DNA of 43,722 nt, taken from the NCBI GenBank assembly GCA_030540395.1, contig JAUNWI010000015.1, positions 1-43,722 on the forward strand. Direction: 5' to 3'. The position numbers were made by a program, and so were the translations under genes. Of the stretch, positions 1 to 8,478 are shown one piece after another (positions within the stretch are counted from its first letter, which is position 1; the number at the start of each line of letters is the position of its first letter). The DNA comes from Phascolarctobacterium sp. Lineage in GTDB: Bacteria > Bacillota > Negativicutes > Acidaminococcales > Acidaminococcaceae. A model generated the notes under the pieces. The model searched no databases. It saw only the letters and a list, made by a program, of their open reading frames with translations, and was not told the DNA's origin.

Positions 1-364
1 AGGTAAAGCGTTTACCGATTTGTGCGAAAACATTCTTGACGCTTTGCATATTCAGACCATCAGCAAAAAGAGATGGCTCGGTGGATTTGTCATATACATA
101 TTCGCCGGGCTCAGCGCAAATATCCACTACCTTGCCGCTTTCCACAATGATCATGCATTGACCATCATTGACGGCGATAGTGGAGCCGTTGCTGATGATG
201 TTATCCTCGGCGCTGGTGTTAGAGCTGCGGCCACGGCTGGAAACACGCTTTTGGCCCTTGGATACGAGCACATCGGGCTTTAGGCTTTCGCAGTAGATAA
301 ACTCTTTCCATTGGTCGCCTAATACGCCGCCAATAGCGCCCATGCCTGCTTTAATTAATCCCAT
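1..364 (-). CDS. SPFH-domain / virion-core-like protein (YdjI family), N-terminal part
   Basis: The gene runs off the left edge; only the first 121 codons are present. The start codon is complement 362-364, preceded on the minus strand by a strong AAGGAGGA ribosome binding site. The visible N-terminus (MGLIKAGMGAIGGVLGDQW) and the later segment with NDGQCMIIVESGKV and AEPGEYVYD match what I know of the Bacillus subtilis YdjI family, whose members have an SPFH/band-7-like core followed by a zinc-ribbon tail. The family is thought to act at membranes, but its role is not firmly established. The tail, if present, lies outside the window. It is divergent from the Rrf2 gene, separated by about 300 bases. 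Confidence 0.75.
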   Translation of the reverse strand, partial: MGLIKAGMGAIGGVLGDQWKEFIYCESLKPDVLVSKGQKRVSSRGRSSNTSAEDNIISNGSTIAVNDGQCMIIVESGKVVDICAEPGEYVYDKSTEPSLFADGLNMQSVKNVFAQIGKRFT

Positions 365-667
365 AGTAAAATCCTCCTTTTTATATTGAGCTGCTCATTT
401 TTTATCTTTGTTGTTACTGCTACTATTTACAGGTGCATACACTATCATTGTATAGTATGAATGCATTTATGTACAGTACTTAATTGTTTTTTTACAAGAA
501 CGGCAAAAGCTTCTTTATTTGGGGATACTGTGCACATCCTATCATTATCCTTCTCTTGCTCTTGCTCTTTTATCTCATCTAACCAAATTTATCTGGAGAG
601 CCGATAAAAGATTGAATTCCTAGCGGAATAATAGTAAAATAGTGTCTATGAGAAAGGTTGTGAAAGC
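365..667. other. Divergent intergenic region, SPFH gene / Rrf2 gene
   Basis: About 300 bases with no gene that I can support. It must hold the promoters of both flanking genes. The Rrf2 promoter is listed separately. On the other side there is a small palindrome, ACTAT-N6-ATAGT at 441-456, in a stretch with TATAC/TATAG-like hexamers that may belong to the minus-strand promoter. A pyrimidine-rich run with CTCTTG repeats lies near 551-570. Confidence 0.5.
612..640 (+). promoter_or_regulatory. Promoter and candidate operator of the Rrf2 regulator gene
   Basis: A sigma-A-like promoter: -35 TTGAAT at 612-617, 17-bp spacer, -10 TAAAAT at 635-640. Between the boxes lies a palindrome, ATTCC-TAGC-GGAAT at 616-629. 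A dyad in this position suits repression by the Rrf2 protein of its own gene; that is inference. Confidence 0.6.
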
Positions 668-1093
668 ATGAAAATTTCTACCAAAGGACGCTATGCTCTT
701 AGGTTGATGCTGGATTTGGCCATGAATCATGGCGGAGGCTTCATTCCGCTGAAGACTGTGGCTCAACGGCAGGAAATTTCCGATAAATATTTGGAGCAAA
801 TTATTCACCGTCTGAATCGAGAAGGCTTGGTGGAAAGTGCTCGCGGTGCCCAGGGAGGCTATCGCCTTGCTCGCAAGGCGGAGGACTATTCCGTAGGCGA
901 GATTTTGCGCACGGTGGAGGGCAGTCTGGCTCCTGTTTCCTGCTTGGATTGCAAGACTCCCTGCGATAAATTTGATTCCTGCCTGACTATCGGGCTATAT
1001 AAAAAAATTCAGGATGCTATTGATGGTGTGGTGGACCACACCTCTTTGGCGGATATTATTAATGAATACCGCGCTAAGCATACCGAATCATGA
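668..1093 (+). CDS. Rrf2/IscR-type transcriptional regulator
   Basis: 141 residues, the usual Rrf2 length. The N-terminus (MKISTKGRYALRLMLDLA) and the ISDKYLEQIIHRLNREGLV helix-turn-helix with the wing SARGAQGGYRLA are diagnostic. Cysteines at residues 92, 95, 99 and 105 sit where IscR-like members bind an iron-sulphur cluster (E. coli IscR uses Cys92, 98 and 104), so this is probably a redox or Fe-S-sensing member rather than a cysteine-free CymR type. The spacing is not identical to IscR, so the ligand set is uncertain. The next gene, an HD protein, starts 14 bases downstream and is probably cotranscribed. No iscS or iscU is adjacent, which is unusual for a true IscR. Confidence 0.9.
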   Translation: MKISTKGRYALRLMLDLAMNHGGGFIPLKTVAQRQEISDKYLEQIIHRLNREGLVESARGAQGGYRLARKAEDYSVGEILRTVEGSLAPVSCLDCKTPCDKFDSCLTIGLYKKIQDAIDGVVDHTSLADIINEYRAKHTES

Positions 1094-1106
1094 AGGAGAG
1101 ATAAGA

Positions 1107-1685
1107 ATGTTAACTAGAGAAGAAGCTTGGAATTTACTCAGAGAATATAATAAGGAGCCCTTTCATCTGCGTCATGCGCTGACTGTGGAAGGTATTATGC
1201 GCTATTTTGCCAAGGAATTGGGCTATGCTGATGAGGTGGAATATTGGGGTATTGTAGGCCTTTTACATGACCTTGATTTTGAACAATATCCTGAAGAACA
1301 CTGCGTGAAGAGTCAGGAGCTCATGCGCCAGCATGGCGTGGACGAAAGCATTATCCGTTCCACTGCCAGCCACGGCTGGGGACTTTCCGGCGCCAACATT
1401 AAGCCGGAGCACCAAATGGAAAAGGTTTTGTTTGCTATTGACGAGCTGTCCGGCCTGATTGGTGCTGCAGCCTTGATGCGTCCTAGTAAGAGCGTGCAGG
1501 ATATGGAGCTGAAGTCCCTGAAGAAGAAATTTAAGGATAAAAAATTCGCTGCCGGCTGCAGCCGCGATGTTATCAAGACCGGTGCTGAGGAGCTGGGCTG
1601 GGAGCTGGACGAGCTGCTGGAAAAGACCATGATTGCTATGCGTGTGGATGAAGAGGCAATCAACAAGGCTTGCGAAGCATTATAA
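1107..1685 (+). CDS. HD-domain hydrolase-like protein
   Basis: 192 residues from ATG 1107, which has a GGAGAG ribosome binding site; an upstream in-frame ATG at 1014 lies inside the Rrf2 gene and is not used here. H23 (FHLRHALTVEGIMRYFAK) and GLLHDLDFEQYPEEH, with the central His-Asp pair, followed by a later histidine (ASHGWG), fit a metal-binding HD phosphohydrolase fold. The family (HDIG-type small proteins near Rrf2 or nucleotide genes) is thought to hydrolyse phosphate esters, but the substrate is unknown. It is cotranscribed with the Rrf2 gene and ends before a strong terminator. Confidence 0.8.
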   Translation: MLTREEAWNLLREYNKEPFHLRHALTVEGIMRYFAKELGYADEVEYWGIVGLLHDLDFEQYPEEHCVKSQELMRQHGVDESIIRSTASHGWGLSGANIKPEHQMEKVLFAIDELSGLIGAAALMRPSKSVQDMELKSLKKKFKDKKFAAGCSRDVIKTGAEELGWELDELLEKTMIAMRVDEEAINKACEAL

Positions 1686-1702
1686 AGAGAATAACAATAC
1701 AC

Positions 1703-1751
1703 AAAAGCTTCGGTTGAACGCTGCATTAGGCGTTCGGTCGAAGCTTTTTGT
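1703..1751 (+). terminator. Rho-independent terminator after the Rrf2-HD operon
   Basis: Stem arms at 1703-1720 and 1731-1748 pair over 15 of 18 positions with a 3-nt internal bulge, loop CTGCATTAGG, followed by a T run. Confidence 0.85.
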
Positions 1752-1836
1752 GTCGTTTATGAAGAAAAAAATTGCCCGCGCAGGAGCAAAATATGATACA
1801 ATATACTAGACTAATTATGACTAGAGGTGAAGCGAA

Positions 1837-2598
1837 GTGGTAAAGGTAATTGCTATGGCCAACCAAAAGGGTGGCGTAGGCAAAACGACTACAGCGGTTA
1901 ATCTTGCTGCCTGCCTGGCTGCTTTGGGCCGCAAGGTGCTTTTGATTGACAGCGACCCCCAGGGCAATGCCACCAGCGGCTTTGGCTTTGATAAACGTGA
2001 TATAAAGCAATGTATTTATGATGCGATTATTAATGATGTTCCCATGCAGGAGGTTATCAAGCACACAGCCTATGATAGACTGGATATTGTGCCGGCGACC
2101 ATTCAACTGGCAGGCGCAGAAATCGAGCTAGTATCCTTGATGAACCGCGAAGGTCGCTTGAAGAACTCCCTGGAAAGGGTGAAGCACAATTATGATTACG
2201 TTTTGATTGATTGTCCGCCTTCCTTGGGATTGCTAACTATTAACGGCCTGACGGCTGCCAGCAGCGTGCTGATTCCCATCCAGTGCGAGTTTTACGCCTT
2301 GGAGGGCGTAACCATGCTGATGAATACTATTCAGCTGGTACAGCGCAATTTGAACCCTGCGCTGAAGCTGGAGGGTGTGCTGATGACCATGTACGACAGC
2401 CGCACCAATCTTTCCCAAGAGGTTGTGGAGGAAGTACAAAAATATTTCAAGGCGAAGATGTACAACACCATCATTCCCCGCAATGTACGCTTGAGCGAGG
2501 CTCCCAGCCACGGCCAGCCGGTTATTGATTATGATGCCAAATCCAAGGGTGCTCAGGTGTATATGGAATTGGCCAACGAGGTATTAGAAGATGAGTAA
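1837..2598 (+). CDS. parA: Chromosome partitioning ATPase ParA (Soj)
   Basis: 253 residues starting at GTG 1837 with AGAGGTGA seven bases upstream. The deviant Walker A KGGVGKTT occupies residues 11-18, the Walker A' segment DSDPQGN residues 38-44, and the Walker B-like VLIDCPPSLG follows. Its length and the absence of an N-terminal DNA-binding extension mark it as the chromosomal type. It binds DNA nonspecifically in its ATP form and works with ParB in origin segregation. The stop overlaps the parB start by 8 bases, so translation is probably coupled. Confidence 0.95.
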   Translation: MVKVIAMANQKGGVGKTTTAVNLAACLAALGRKVLLIDSDPQGNATSGFGFDKRDIKQCIYDAIINDVPMQEVIKHTAYDRLDIVPATIQLAGAEIELVSLMNREGRLKNSLERVKHNYDYVLIDCPPSLGLLTINGLTAASSVLIPIQCEFYALEGVTMLMNTIQLVQRNLNPALKLEGVLMTMYDSRTNLSQEVVEEVQKYFKAKMYNTIIPRNVRLSEAPSHGQPVIDYDAKSKGAQVYMELANEVLEDE

Positions 2599-3586
2599 AA
2601 GGGGCGGCTTAGGCAAGGGCTTGGGTGCAATTTTTGGCGAAAATCCCAGTCCCGTTCCGGAGTCTGTAAAGGAAGAACAAGTAAATGTAAAGCCCACGGA
2701 GCTAGAGCTAAGCGCTATTAAGGCGAATCCGTACCAGCCTCGTCGGGTTTTTGATGAAGAAAAGCTGCAGGAGCTGGCTGCCTCCATTAAGGAGTTTGGG
2801 GTAGTGCAGCCCTTGGTAGTGCGCAAAAAGGGCAAGGGCTATGAGCTGGTGGCAGGCGAGCGCCGTCTGCGCGCGGCCAAGCTGGCCGGGCTGACCAGCG
2901 TGCCTGCCATCATCAAGGAATATGATGATATAAAGATGATGGAAATTGCGCTGGTAGAAAATATTCAGCGGCATGACCTGAATCCCATTGAAGAGGCCCA
3001 GGGTCTACGCCGTTTGATGGCGGAATGCAAGCTGACTCAGGAGCAGGCAGCGGAAAAGGTGGGGCGCAGCCGTGTGGCTGTAACCAATATTTTGCGCCTG
3101 TTGAACCTGCCGGAGGCTATTCAGGGCTTCATTGTCGAGGGTAAGCTGAATATGGGTCAGGCTAAGCAGATTTTGGGACTGCCCAAGCAGGAGCAGCAGC
3201 TGGAGGTGGCCAAGGCCATTATGGAAAATGGCTGGAGCTCCCGTATGACCGAGCAGGTGGTGCGCCTTCTAAAGGAAGGCAAGCAGCTGAAGATTGTGCG
3301 GGAAATCGTGGAGGAGCAGGCTCCTAAGGCCAAGGAAAAGCCAGCTAATAAGCGTGTACCCAGCGCCAACGATGTTTTCTGCCGTGATTTTGAGCAGCGC
3401 TTAGTGGAGCTGTTGGGCACCAAGGTAAAGGTACAGCCCAAGCCTGAGGAGGATGGTCGCCAAGGCGGCACCATTCAAATAGAATATTATTCTGCCGAGG
3501 ATTTGGAGCGCATTTATGAGGTGCTGCAGCAGGGTCATGAGGACGAGCTGCCGGCGCCTAAAACCATGCGTCGCCTGCATGTATGA
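2591..3586 (+). CDS. parB: Chromosome partitioning protein ParB (Spo0J)
   Basis: 331 residues. The N-terminus (MSKRGGLGKGLGAIFG) is the typical ParA-interacting box. Residues about 35-130 form the ParB/Srx-like CTPase domain, with NPYQPRRVF, LVAGERRLRAAKLAG and the ENIQRHDLNPIEEA box. A KorB-like helix-turn-helix (LTQEQAAEKVGRSRVAVTNILR) and a C-terminal dimerisation region follow. The protein loads at parS sites, spreads and recruits SMC. I saw no 16-bp parS palindrome in this window by eye. Confidence 0.95.
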   Translation: MSKRGGLGKGLGAIFGENPSPVPESVKEEQVNVKPTELELSAIKANPYQPRRVFDEEKLQELAASIKEFGVVQPLVVRKKGKGYELVAGERRLRAAKLAGLTSVPAIIKEYDDIKMMEIALVENIQRHDLNPIEEAQGLRRLMAECKLTQEQAAEKVGRSRVAVTNILRLLNLPEAIQGFIVEGKLNMGQAKQILGLPKQEQQLEVAKAIMENGWSSRMTEQVVRLLKEGKQLKIVREIVEEQAPKAKEKPANKRVPSANDVFCRDFEQRLVELLGTKVKVQPKPEEDGRQGGTIQIEYYSAEDLERIYEVLQQGHEDELPAPKTMRRLHV

Positions 3587-3625
3587 GGGCGTACTAAGCT
3601 TAGGCATTAGATTGGAGACGATATA

Positions 3626-4102
3626 GTGGAGGGAGCAAATTTGGCTCTCAGCAATAATCTGGCAGTGATTATTGCTGTTTTAGGATTAGTAATTGTGGTG
3701 CTGGCCGCCCTGCTTTTTAGTGTTAAGGGCAAGCTTAATGCTTTGCAGGCCAAGTACGATTTTTTTACCCAGGGTGAGGAAGCCAATATTGATACAGTAT
3801 TGACGCAAACCTTAAACGAGCTGCACAAAACTCAGGCAGAGCTGGCTGAGCTGCAGGGCAAGCATGCCAAGCTGCAGGAGCAGGTGCAGGGCTGCCTACA
3901 AAATGTGAAGCTGATTCGTTACGATGCCTTCGACGCCATGGGCGGCGAAATGAGCTATTCCATTTTGCTGACGGATGCCAAGAAGGATGGTCTTTTGCTC
4001 ACCAGCATTTATGGTCGTGACGAAAGCCGCTGCTATGCTAAGGATATCAAGGGAGGAAAGTCTTCTTATCCTTTGGCCGAAGAGGAGCAGAAGCTGTTAT
4101 AA
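3626..4102 (+). CDS. DUF4446 family membrane-anchored protein
   Basis: 158 residues from GTG 3626. A TTG at 3641 behind GGAGGGAG is an equally plausible start and would shorten the N-terminus by five residues. One N-terminal transmembrane helix (about residues 12-33) is followed by a coiled coil of E/L/Q/K repeats (about 58-90). A conserved C-terminal block follows, with VKLIRYDAFDAMGGEMSYS and a GRDESRCYAK region. This block is characteristic of DUF4446, a Firmicutes family repeatedly found next to parB, as here. Its function is unknown. Confidence 0.85.
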   Translation: MEGANLALSNNLAVIIAVLGLVIVVLAALLFSVKGKLNALQAKYDFFTQGEEANIDTVLTQTLNELHKTQAELAELQGKHAKLQEQVQGCLQNVKLIRYDAFDAMGGEMSYSILLTDAKKDGLLLTSIYGRDESRCYAKDIKGGKSSYPLAEEEQKLL

Positions 4103-4169
4103 ATGTGTTTTGTATACATGGGTCAAGGCCCTTGTGGAGAAGCTCAAAAAGTACTATAATGAAATCATA

Positions 4170-4210
4170 AAAAAGCTATGCAGTGGTGCATTACCAAAGC
4201 ATAGCTTTTT
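4170..4210 (+). terminator. Terminator after parA-parB-DUF4446
   Basis: Perfect 12-bp stem, AAAAAGCTATGC at 4170-4181 and its complement at 4199-4210, ending in a T run. The A-rich left arm may also let it serve the convergent minus-strand gene. Confidence 0.85.
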
Positions 4211-4239
4211 GTGTTATATAAGATTGTTAGTTTTTGTTA

Positions 4240-4653
4240 TCAATGACCCTCAAAAAGCTTCAGAAGAATGAACATGGTCTCGCCAAAGGTCAGATAACGG
4301 AACCAGATGCGGGGATAAACAAAGCCCTTGGCATCCACCTCGTAGGTACCGATGATGCGGGCATGAATGGCCACGCTTTCCATAGCGGCGATGGTGAGCA
4401 GCAAAAAGCCCGGTATCCAGGTGGTATCGTGGAGCATAAGCCAAATGCAGTATAACATGTAGAGCACATCGCTGATGAAATACATGATGAAAATGGAAGC
4501 AGTGCCATCCACTAAAATGACGTGCTTGCGCTCTGGATGTCTACGCTTTTCCTCGAGCAGCTTGGCAAAGCTCTGCAGGAAAAAATAGATGCGTTGGGTA
4601 TGAATAAAGTGAAACATGCGCATGCATATAAAAAATAAGGGTAAAAAGTTCAT
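4240..4653 (-). CDS. Small integral membrane protein, unrecognised
   Basis: 137 residues from ATG at complement 4651-4653 with a GAGGT ribosome binding site. Hydrophobic segments lie at about residues 3-18, 50-70 and 72-92, with a basic cytoplasmic stretch (EEKRRHPERKH) between the first and second, and a moderately hydrophobic C-terminus. I do not recognise a family. It is monocistronic, convergent with the par operon and divergent from the liv operon. Codon use looks like its neighbours, so it is probably real rather than a chance frame. Confidence 0.65.
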   Translation of the reverse strand: MNFLPLFFICMRMFHFIHTQRIYFFLQSFAKLLEEKRRHPERKHVILVDGTASIFIMYFISDVLYMLYCIWLMLHDTTWIPGFLLLTIAAMESVAIHARIIGTYEVDAKGFVYPRIWFRYLTFGETMFILLKLFEGH

Positions 4654-4846
4654 GAGAATACCTCGATTTCAGATTCATTCTATTATACACCATTTGTTTG
4701 AATTCTGCCAATAGGACACAACACCGGAAAGGTACATGTTAAAAGAACAAACATCCTTAAAATACGCACAGAAAAATGAAATTCATAAAAAATGTATCAA
4801 TTTTTCATATCTGACACCAAGTATACAGAAAACATGAAAAATATCG

Positions 4847-4876
4847 TTGACAAAAGTGTAGTGTTGTAGCTATAAT
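4847..4876 (+). promoter_or_regulatory. Strong promoter of the liv operon
   Basis: Consensus -35 TTGACA at 4847-4852, 18-bp spacer, consensus -10 TATAAT at 4871-4876. The predicted transcript starts near 4883, leaving an 80-nt leader before the first binding protein. Confidence 0.85.
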
Positions 4877-4888
4877 GAGTAGCATAAG

Positions 4889-4929
4889 TTATTAGGATAA
4901 GCGATAGAACGTAGGCCTGCTCCTAATAA
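4889..4929 (+). promoter_or_regulatory. Leader stem-loop of the liv operon
   Basis: TTATTAGGA at 4889-4897 is the exact complement of TCCTAATAA at 4921-4929, giving a 9-bp stem with a 23-nt loop near the predicted 5' end of the mRNA. It has no T run, so it is not a simple terminator. It could stabilise the mRNA 5' end or be a binding site. Confidence 0.45.
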
Positions 4930-4962
4930 GCTGTATTTACAAGGGAAAAGGAGAAATCAAAA

Positions 4963-6135
4963 ATGAAAAAATGGAAAAAAATCGCCACTGCGGCATTGGC
5001 TGCAATGGTATTCGCATCCGTACTGAGCGGTTGCGGTGGAGACAAAAAGAAAGCTGCTGACACTGGTAACACCATTAAGGTTGGCGCATCCTTCGAATTG
5101 ACCGGTAACGTTGCTAACTATGGTAAATCCATTCTGTCCGGCTTCAAAATGGCTGCAGACGAAGCTAATAAGACCGGCATCAATGGCAAAAAGATTGAGG
5201 TTATCGAAAGCGATAACAAATCCGAGCCTTCCGAATCCGGCAACTCTATTACCAAGCTGGTAACCCAAAACAAGGTTATTGCTGTTGTTGGTCCTGCAAC
5301 CAGCGGCTGCGTAGCAGCAGGTGCTCCCATTACCGCTGCTAACAAGATTCCTCACATTGCTCCGGCTGCAACTGCACCTGGCATCACCGTTGACAATGGC
5401 AAGGTAAGAGAATTCATGTTCCGTGCTTGCTTCATCGACCCGTTCCAAGGCCAAGTAATGGCAACCTTTGCTAGCAACACCCTGAAGGTTAAGAACGTAG
5501 CTATTCTGTTCGACTCCTCCAGCGATTATTCCAAAGGTCTGGCTTCTGTATTCCAACAAACCCTGGAAGGCAAGGGCGGCAAGATTGTTGCTAAAGAAGC
5601 TTTCCTGTCCAAGGACGTTGACTTCAAGGCTTCTCTGACCAAGATTAAAGCAACCAATCCGGAAGCAATTTATGTTCCTGGTTACTATGAAGAAGTTTCC
5701 AAGATTATTAAACAAGCTCGTGAAATCGGTATCACCGTTCCCATGTTGGGTTCTGACGGTTGGGAAAGCCCGAAACTGGCTGAAATCGCTGGTAAAGATG
5801 CTCTGAAGGGCTGCTACTATGTATCCGCCTTCTCCGCACAGGACAAGGATCCTTCCGTACAAAAATTCATTGCTGACTACAAAGCTAAATATCAAAAAGA
5901 TCCTGATATTTTCGCAATGCAAGGCTACAACGCTGGCTTAGTTCTGTTTGATGCAATCAAACGCGCTGGCACCACCGATGGCACTAAATTGGCTAAGGCT
6001 ATTGCCGAAACCAAGGACCTGCCGGTTGCAAGCGGCAAGATGACCTTCGATGCTAACCATAACCCGATTATGCCGGCATTGATTATCAGCCTGGAAGGCG
6101 GCGTTCCGACTCTGAAAGAGAAGATCGCTCTGTAA
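4963..6135 (+). CDS. livK: Branched-chain amino acid ABC transporter, substrate-binding lipoprotein (copy 1)
   Basis: 390 residues with an AAAAGGAGAA ribosome binding site. It has a lipoprotein signal, MKKWKKIATAALAAMVFASV, then LSGC with the lipidated Cys at residue 24. The mature part begins with DTGNTIKVGASFELTGNVAN, typical of type I periplasmic binding proteins of the Leu/Ile/Val family, and contains VAVVGPATSG and IYVPGYYEEVSKIIKQARE. It should capture leucine, isoleucine, valine or a related hydrophobic amino acid and deliver it to LivHM. It is closely related to the next gene (shared RACFIDPFQG, VPGYY/IPGYY and DGW motifs), which indicates tandem duplication. Confidence 0.93.
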   Translation: MKKWKKIATAALAAMVFASVLSGCGGDKKKAADTGNTIKVGASFELTGNVANYGKSILSGFKMAADEANKTGINGKKIEVIESDNKSEPSESGNSITKLVTQNKVIAVVGPATSGCVAAGAPITAANKIPHIAPAATAPGITVDNGKVREFMFRACFIDPFQGQVMATFASNTLKVKNVAILFDSSSDYSKGLASVFQQTLEGKGGKIVAKEAFLSKDVDFKASLTKIKATNPEAIYVPGYYEEVSKIIKQAREIGITVPMLGSDGWESPKLAEIAGKDALKGCYYVSAFSAQDKDPSVQKFIADYKAKYQKDPDIFAMQGYNAGLVLFDAIKRAGTTDGTKLAKAIAETKDLPVASGKMTFDANHNPIMPALIISLEGGVPTLKEKIAL

Positions 6136-6212
6136 TCCAAGCATAAGTTTAAAAATTTCATAAAGTAATTAGTTAGTGTTCCTTATCCACGGTTTATTTA
6201 GTAAGTTAAAAA

Positions 6213-6238
6213 GGGGCTTGGCTAAATCCACAAGCCCC
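6213..6238 (+). other. Intercistronic RNA stem-loop between the two binding-protein genes
   Basis: GGGGCTTG at 6213-6220 pairs perfectly with CAAGCCCC at 6231-6238 (10-nt loop). It is followed by an A/T-rich stretch rather than a clean T run. Hairpins at this place, just after a binding-protein gene, commonly protect the upstream mRNA or cause partial termination, so that binding protein is made in excess over permease. Confidence 0.6.
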
Positions 6239-6273
6239 ACTATATATTATTTATTTTTGAGGGGGAATAAACC

Positions 6274-7452
6274 ATGAAAAGATTAACTAAATTAATGTCA
6301 GTTTTCGCAGCAGGTGCATTGTTTATGGGCGCTTTGGCAGGCTGTGGCGGCTCCAAGGATGCCGGCAAAGCAGGCGATACCATTAAGGTTGGCGCTTTGC
6401 TGGAAATGACCGGCGGCAGTGCTTCCTTCGGTATTTCTTCTAAGAATGGTATTGACCTTGCTTTGAAGAAAATCAACGAAAAAGGCGTTTTGGGCGGCAA
6501 AAAGCTCTCCTTGGTTGTAGCTGATACCAAATCCGAGGCCTCTGAAGCAACTAACGGTATGCAAAAGCTGGTTTCTCAAGATAAGGTTGTAGCAGTTATT
6601 GGTCCTAACCAGTCCTCCGCTGTTATCGCAGCAGGCGCAATTAACAACGGCTCCAAGGTTTTGGGTATCACTCCCATGGGCACCAACCCGGACGTAACTG
6701 TGGACCCGAAAACCAAGAAAACCAAAGAATATAACTTCCGTGCATGCTTCATTGACCCGTTCCAAGGCACTGTAATGGCAAACTATGCATTCAAAGAGCT
6801 GAAGGTTAAGAAAGCAGCTATCCTGGTAGATAACACCTCTGACTACGCAAAAGGCCTGACTCAATTCTTCAAAGAAAACTTTGTAAAACTGGGTGGCGAA
6901 GTAGTAGCTGAAGAAGCTTATCTGCAAAAGGATACCGACTTCAAAGCAACCCTGACCAAGATTAAAGCAGCTGCTCCTGACTTCATCTACATTCCTGGCT
7001 ACTATCAAGAGGTTGGCCTGATCGTTAAACAAGCTCGTGAAATGGGCATCACCGTTACCATGGCCGGTGGCGATGGTTGGGACTCCGCAAAACTGCCGGA
7101 AATCGCTGGCAAAGCTGCTCTGAACAACACCATTTTCTCCAGCCTGTATTCTCCTGATGACGCATCCGATTTGAACAAATCCTTCGTTGCTGAATACAAG
7201 AAAGCTTACAATGGTAACCCGGACGTATTCGCAGCTCTGGCTTATGACTCCACTCTGCTGGTAGCTAAAGCTATGGAAGATGCAAAATCCGCTGAACCTG
7301 CAAAGATTGCTGCTGCAATGGCAAAAATTGCTGGCTTCAAGGGTGTATCCGGCGAAGTAACCTTCAACGAACAACACAACCCCATTAAGAGCGCAGTTAT
7401 CATCGAGCACAAAGATGGTGTTCAAACCTTCAAAGCTAAAGTTAATCCCTGA
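6274..7452 (+). CDS. livK: Branched-chain amino acid ABC transporter, substrate-binding lipoprotein (copy 2)
   Basis: 392 residues, ribosome binding site GAGGGGG. The lipobox is LAGC with Cys24. The mature sequence starts DTIKVGALLEMTGGSAS and continues with VAVIGPNQSS, FRACFIDPFQG, YIPGYYQEV and GGDGWDSAKL. It is a paralogue of copy 1, alignable almost end to end without large gaps, but the ligand-pocket neighbourhoods differ (GPATSG against GPNQSS). The two may therefore recognise different amino acids for one permease, as LivJ and LivK do in E. coli. It lies between two intercistronic hairpins. Confidence 0.93.
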   Translation: MKRLTKLMSVFAAGALFMGALAGCGGSKDAGKAGDTIKVGALLEMTGGSASFGISSKNGIDLALKKINEKGVLGGKKLSLVVADTKSEASEATNGMQKLVSQDKVVAVIGPNQSSAVIAAGAINNGSKVLGITPMGTNPDVTVDPKTKKTKEYNFRACFIDPFQGTVMANYAFKELKVKKAAILVDNTSDYAKGLTQFFKENFVKLGGEVVAEEAYLQKDTDFKATLTKIKAAAPDFIYIPGYYQEVGLIVKQAREMGITVTMAGGDGWDSAKLPEIAGKAALNNTIFSSLYSPDDASDLNKSFVAEYKKAYNGNPDVFAALAYDSTLLVAKAMEDAKSAEPAKIAAAMAKIAGFKGVSGEVTFNEQHNPIKSAVIIEHKDGVQTFKAKVNP

Positions 7453-7489
7453 TAGGTAACACAAGTAGTCTTAATTAGTTCAATTCAAC

Positions 7490-7524
7490 GAGGCTGTTGT
7501 TTTGTGTGACAACAGCCTCTTTTT
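7490..7524 (+). terminator. Internal terminator/attenuator between livK and livH
   Basis: Perfect 11-bp stem, GAGGCTGTTGT at 7490-7500 with its complement at 7509-7519, 8-nt loop, then TTTTT. Since livH follows without an obvious new promoter, it probably allows partial read-through and lowers expression of the permease and ATPase genes relative to the binding proteins. Confidence 0.8.
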
Positions 7525-7577
7525 ATCAAGAAGCGTGTCCCGCTTAGGCAAATTTAAATCTCTAGGGAGGAAAAATT

Positions 7578-8468
7578 ATGGAGTCCTTTATGCATCAGTT
7601 CTTTCAGCAGCTGATCAATGGTGTATCATTGGGTAGTATCTACGCATTGATCGCCTTAGGTTATACCATGATATACGGTATCATCAAGCTCATCAACTTC
7701 GCTCATGGTGATATCTATATGCTGGGTGCCTATTTTGGCTTCTATGCTACTACTACTTTGGGATTGCCTTTCATTCCGGCAATCATCTTTTCCATGGCCT
7801 GCGCTGCAATCGCAGGCATCATCATCGAGCGCATTGCATATCGCCCCATGCGTAATGCACCGCGTATCGCAATCTTAATCACTGCAATCGGCGTATCCTT
7901 CTTCTTGGAATACGGCATGATTCTTTTAGTATCCCCGCAACCCCGTACCTTCCCCGCAGTATTCAATGCTACTGTTTATAACATGGGTCCCTTGGTTGCT
8001 AACAGCCAACAGCTGGTTATTCTTTTGAACTCCATCATTTTGATGGCAGTGCTCACCTACATCGTAAATAAAACCAAAGCCGGCAAGGCAATGCGCGCTG
8101 TATCCTTTGATGCTGATGCTGCAAGATTGATGGGCATCAACATTGACCGCGTTATTTCCACCACCTTTGCTCTGGGCAGCGCCCTGGCAGCAGCAGGCGG
8201 CGTGCTGGTAGGCGTTTACTATAACTCCATTGACCCGCTGATGGGCATGATGCCCGGCCTGAAGGCCTTCGTTGCCGCAGTACTGGGCGGCATCGGCATT
8301 ATCCCCGGTGCTATGATTGGCGGCATCATTTTGGGCGTTGTGGAAGCTATGGTAAGTGGCTTTTTGTCCTCCACCTTCCGTGATGCAGCGGCCTTTGGTA
8401 TTTTGATTCTTATTCTTCTCTATAAGCCCTCTGGCTTGTTAGGCAAGAATGTTCGTGAGAAAGTGTGA
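7578..8468 (+). CDS. livH: Branched-chain amino acid ABC transporter permease LivH
   Basis: 296 residues with AGGGAGG upstream of ATG 7578 (a second in-frame ATG four codons later is possible). It is highly hydrophobic with about eight membrane segments. QLINGVSLGSIYALIALGYT and GIIKLINFAHGDIYMLGAY are the LivH signature, and GLKAFVAAVLGGIGIIPGA is the cytoplasmic EAA-like loop that contacts the ATPases. It forms the inner-membrane pore with LivM. Confidence 0.95.
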   Translation: MESFMHQFFQQLINGVSLGSIYALIALGYTMIYGIIKLINFAHGDIYMLGAYFGFYATTTLGLPFIPAIIFSMACAAIAGIIIERIAYRPMRNAPRIAILITAIGVSFFLEYGMILLVSPQPRTFPAVFNATVYNMGPLVANSQQLVILLNSIILMAVLTYIVNKTKAGKAMRAVSFDADAARLMGINIDRVISTTFALGSALAAAGGVLVGVYYNSIDPLMGMMPGLKAFVAAVLGGIGIIPGAMIGGIILGVVEAMVSGFLSSTFRDAAAFGILILILLYKPSGLLGKNVREKV

Positions 8469-8478
8469 GGTGCTTAGT

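Noticed and set aside
1837..3586. parS centromere site near parAB
   Set aside because: No match to the TGTTTCACGTGAAACA type palindrome was found by eye in or near the genes; it may lie outside the window.
6182..6190. DnaA box / replication origin
   Set aside because: A single TTATCCACG in the intergenic gap between the binding-protein genes; no cluster of boxes, no unwinding element, and no dnaA.
4957..7464. Long minus-strand frames antisense to the two livK genes
   Set aside because: They are shadows created by the codon bias of highly expressed genes; the plus-strand frames have signal peptides, lipoboxes and clear family motifs.
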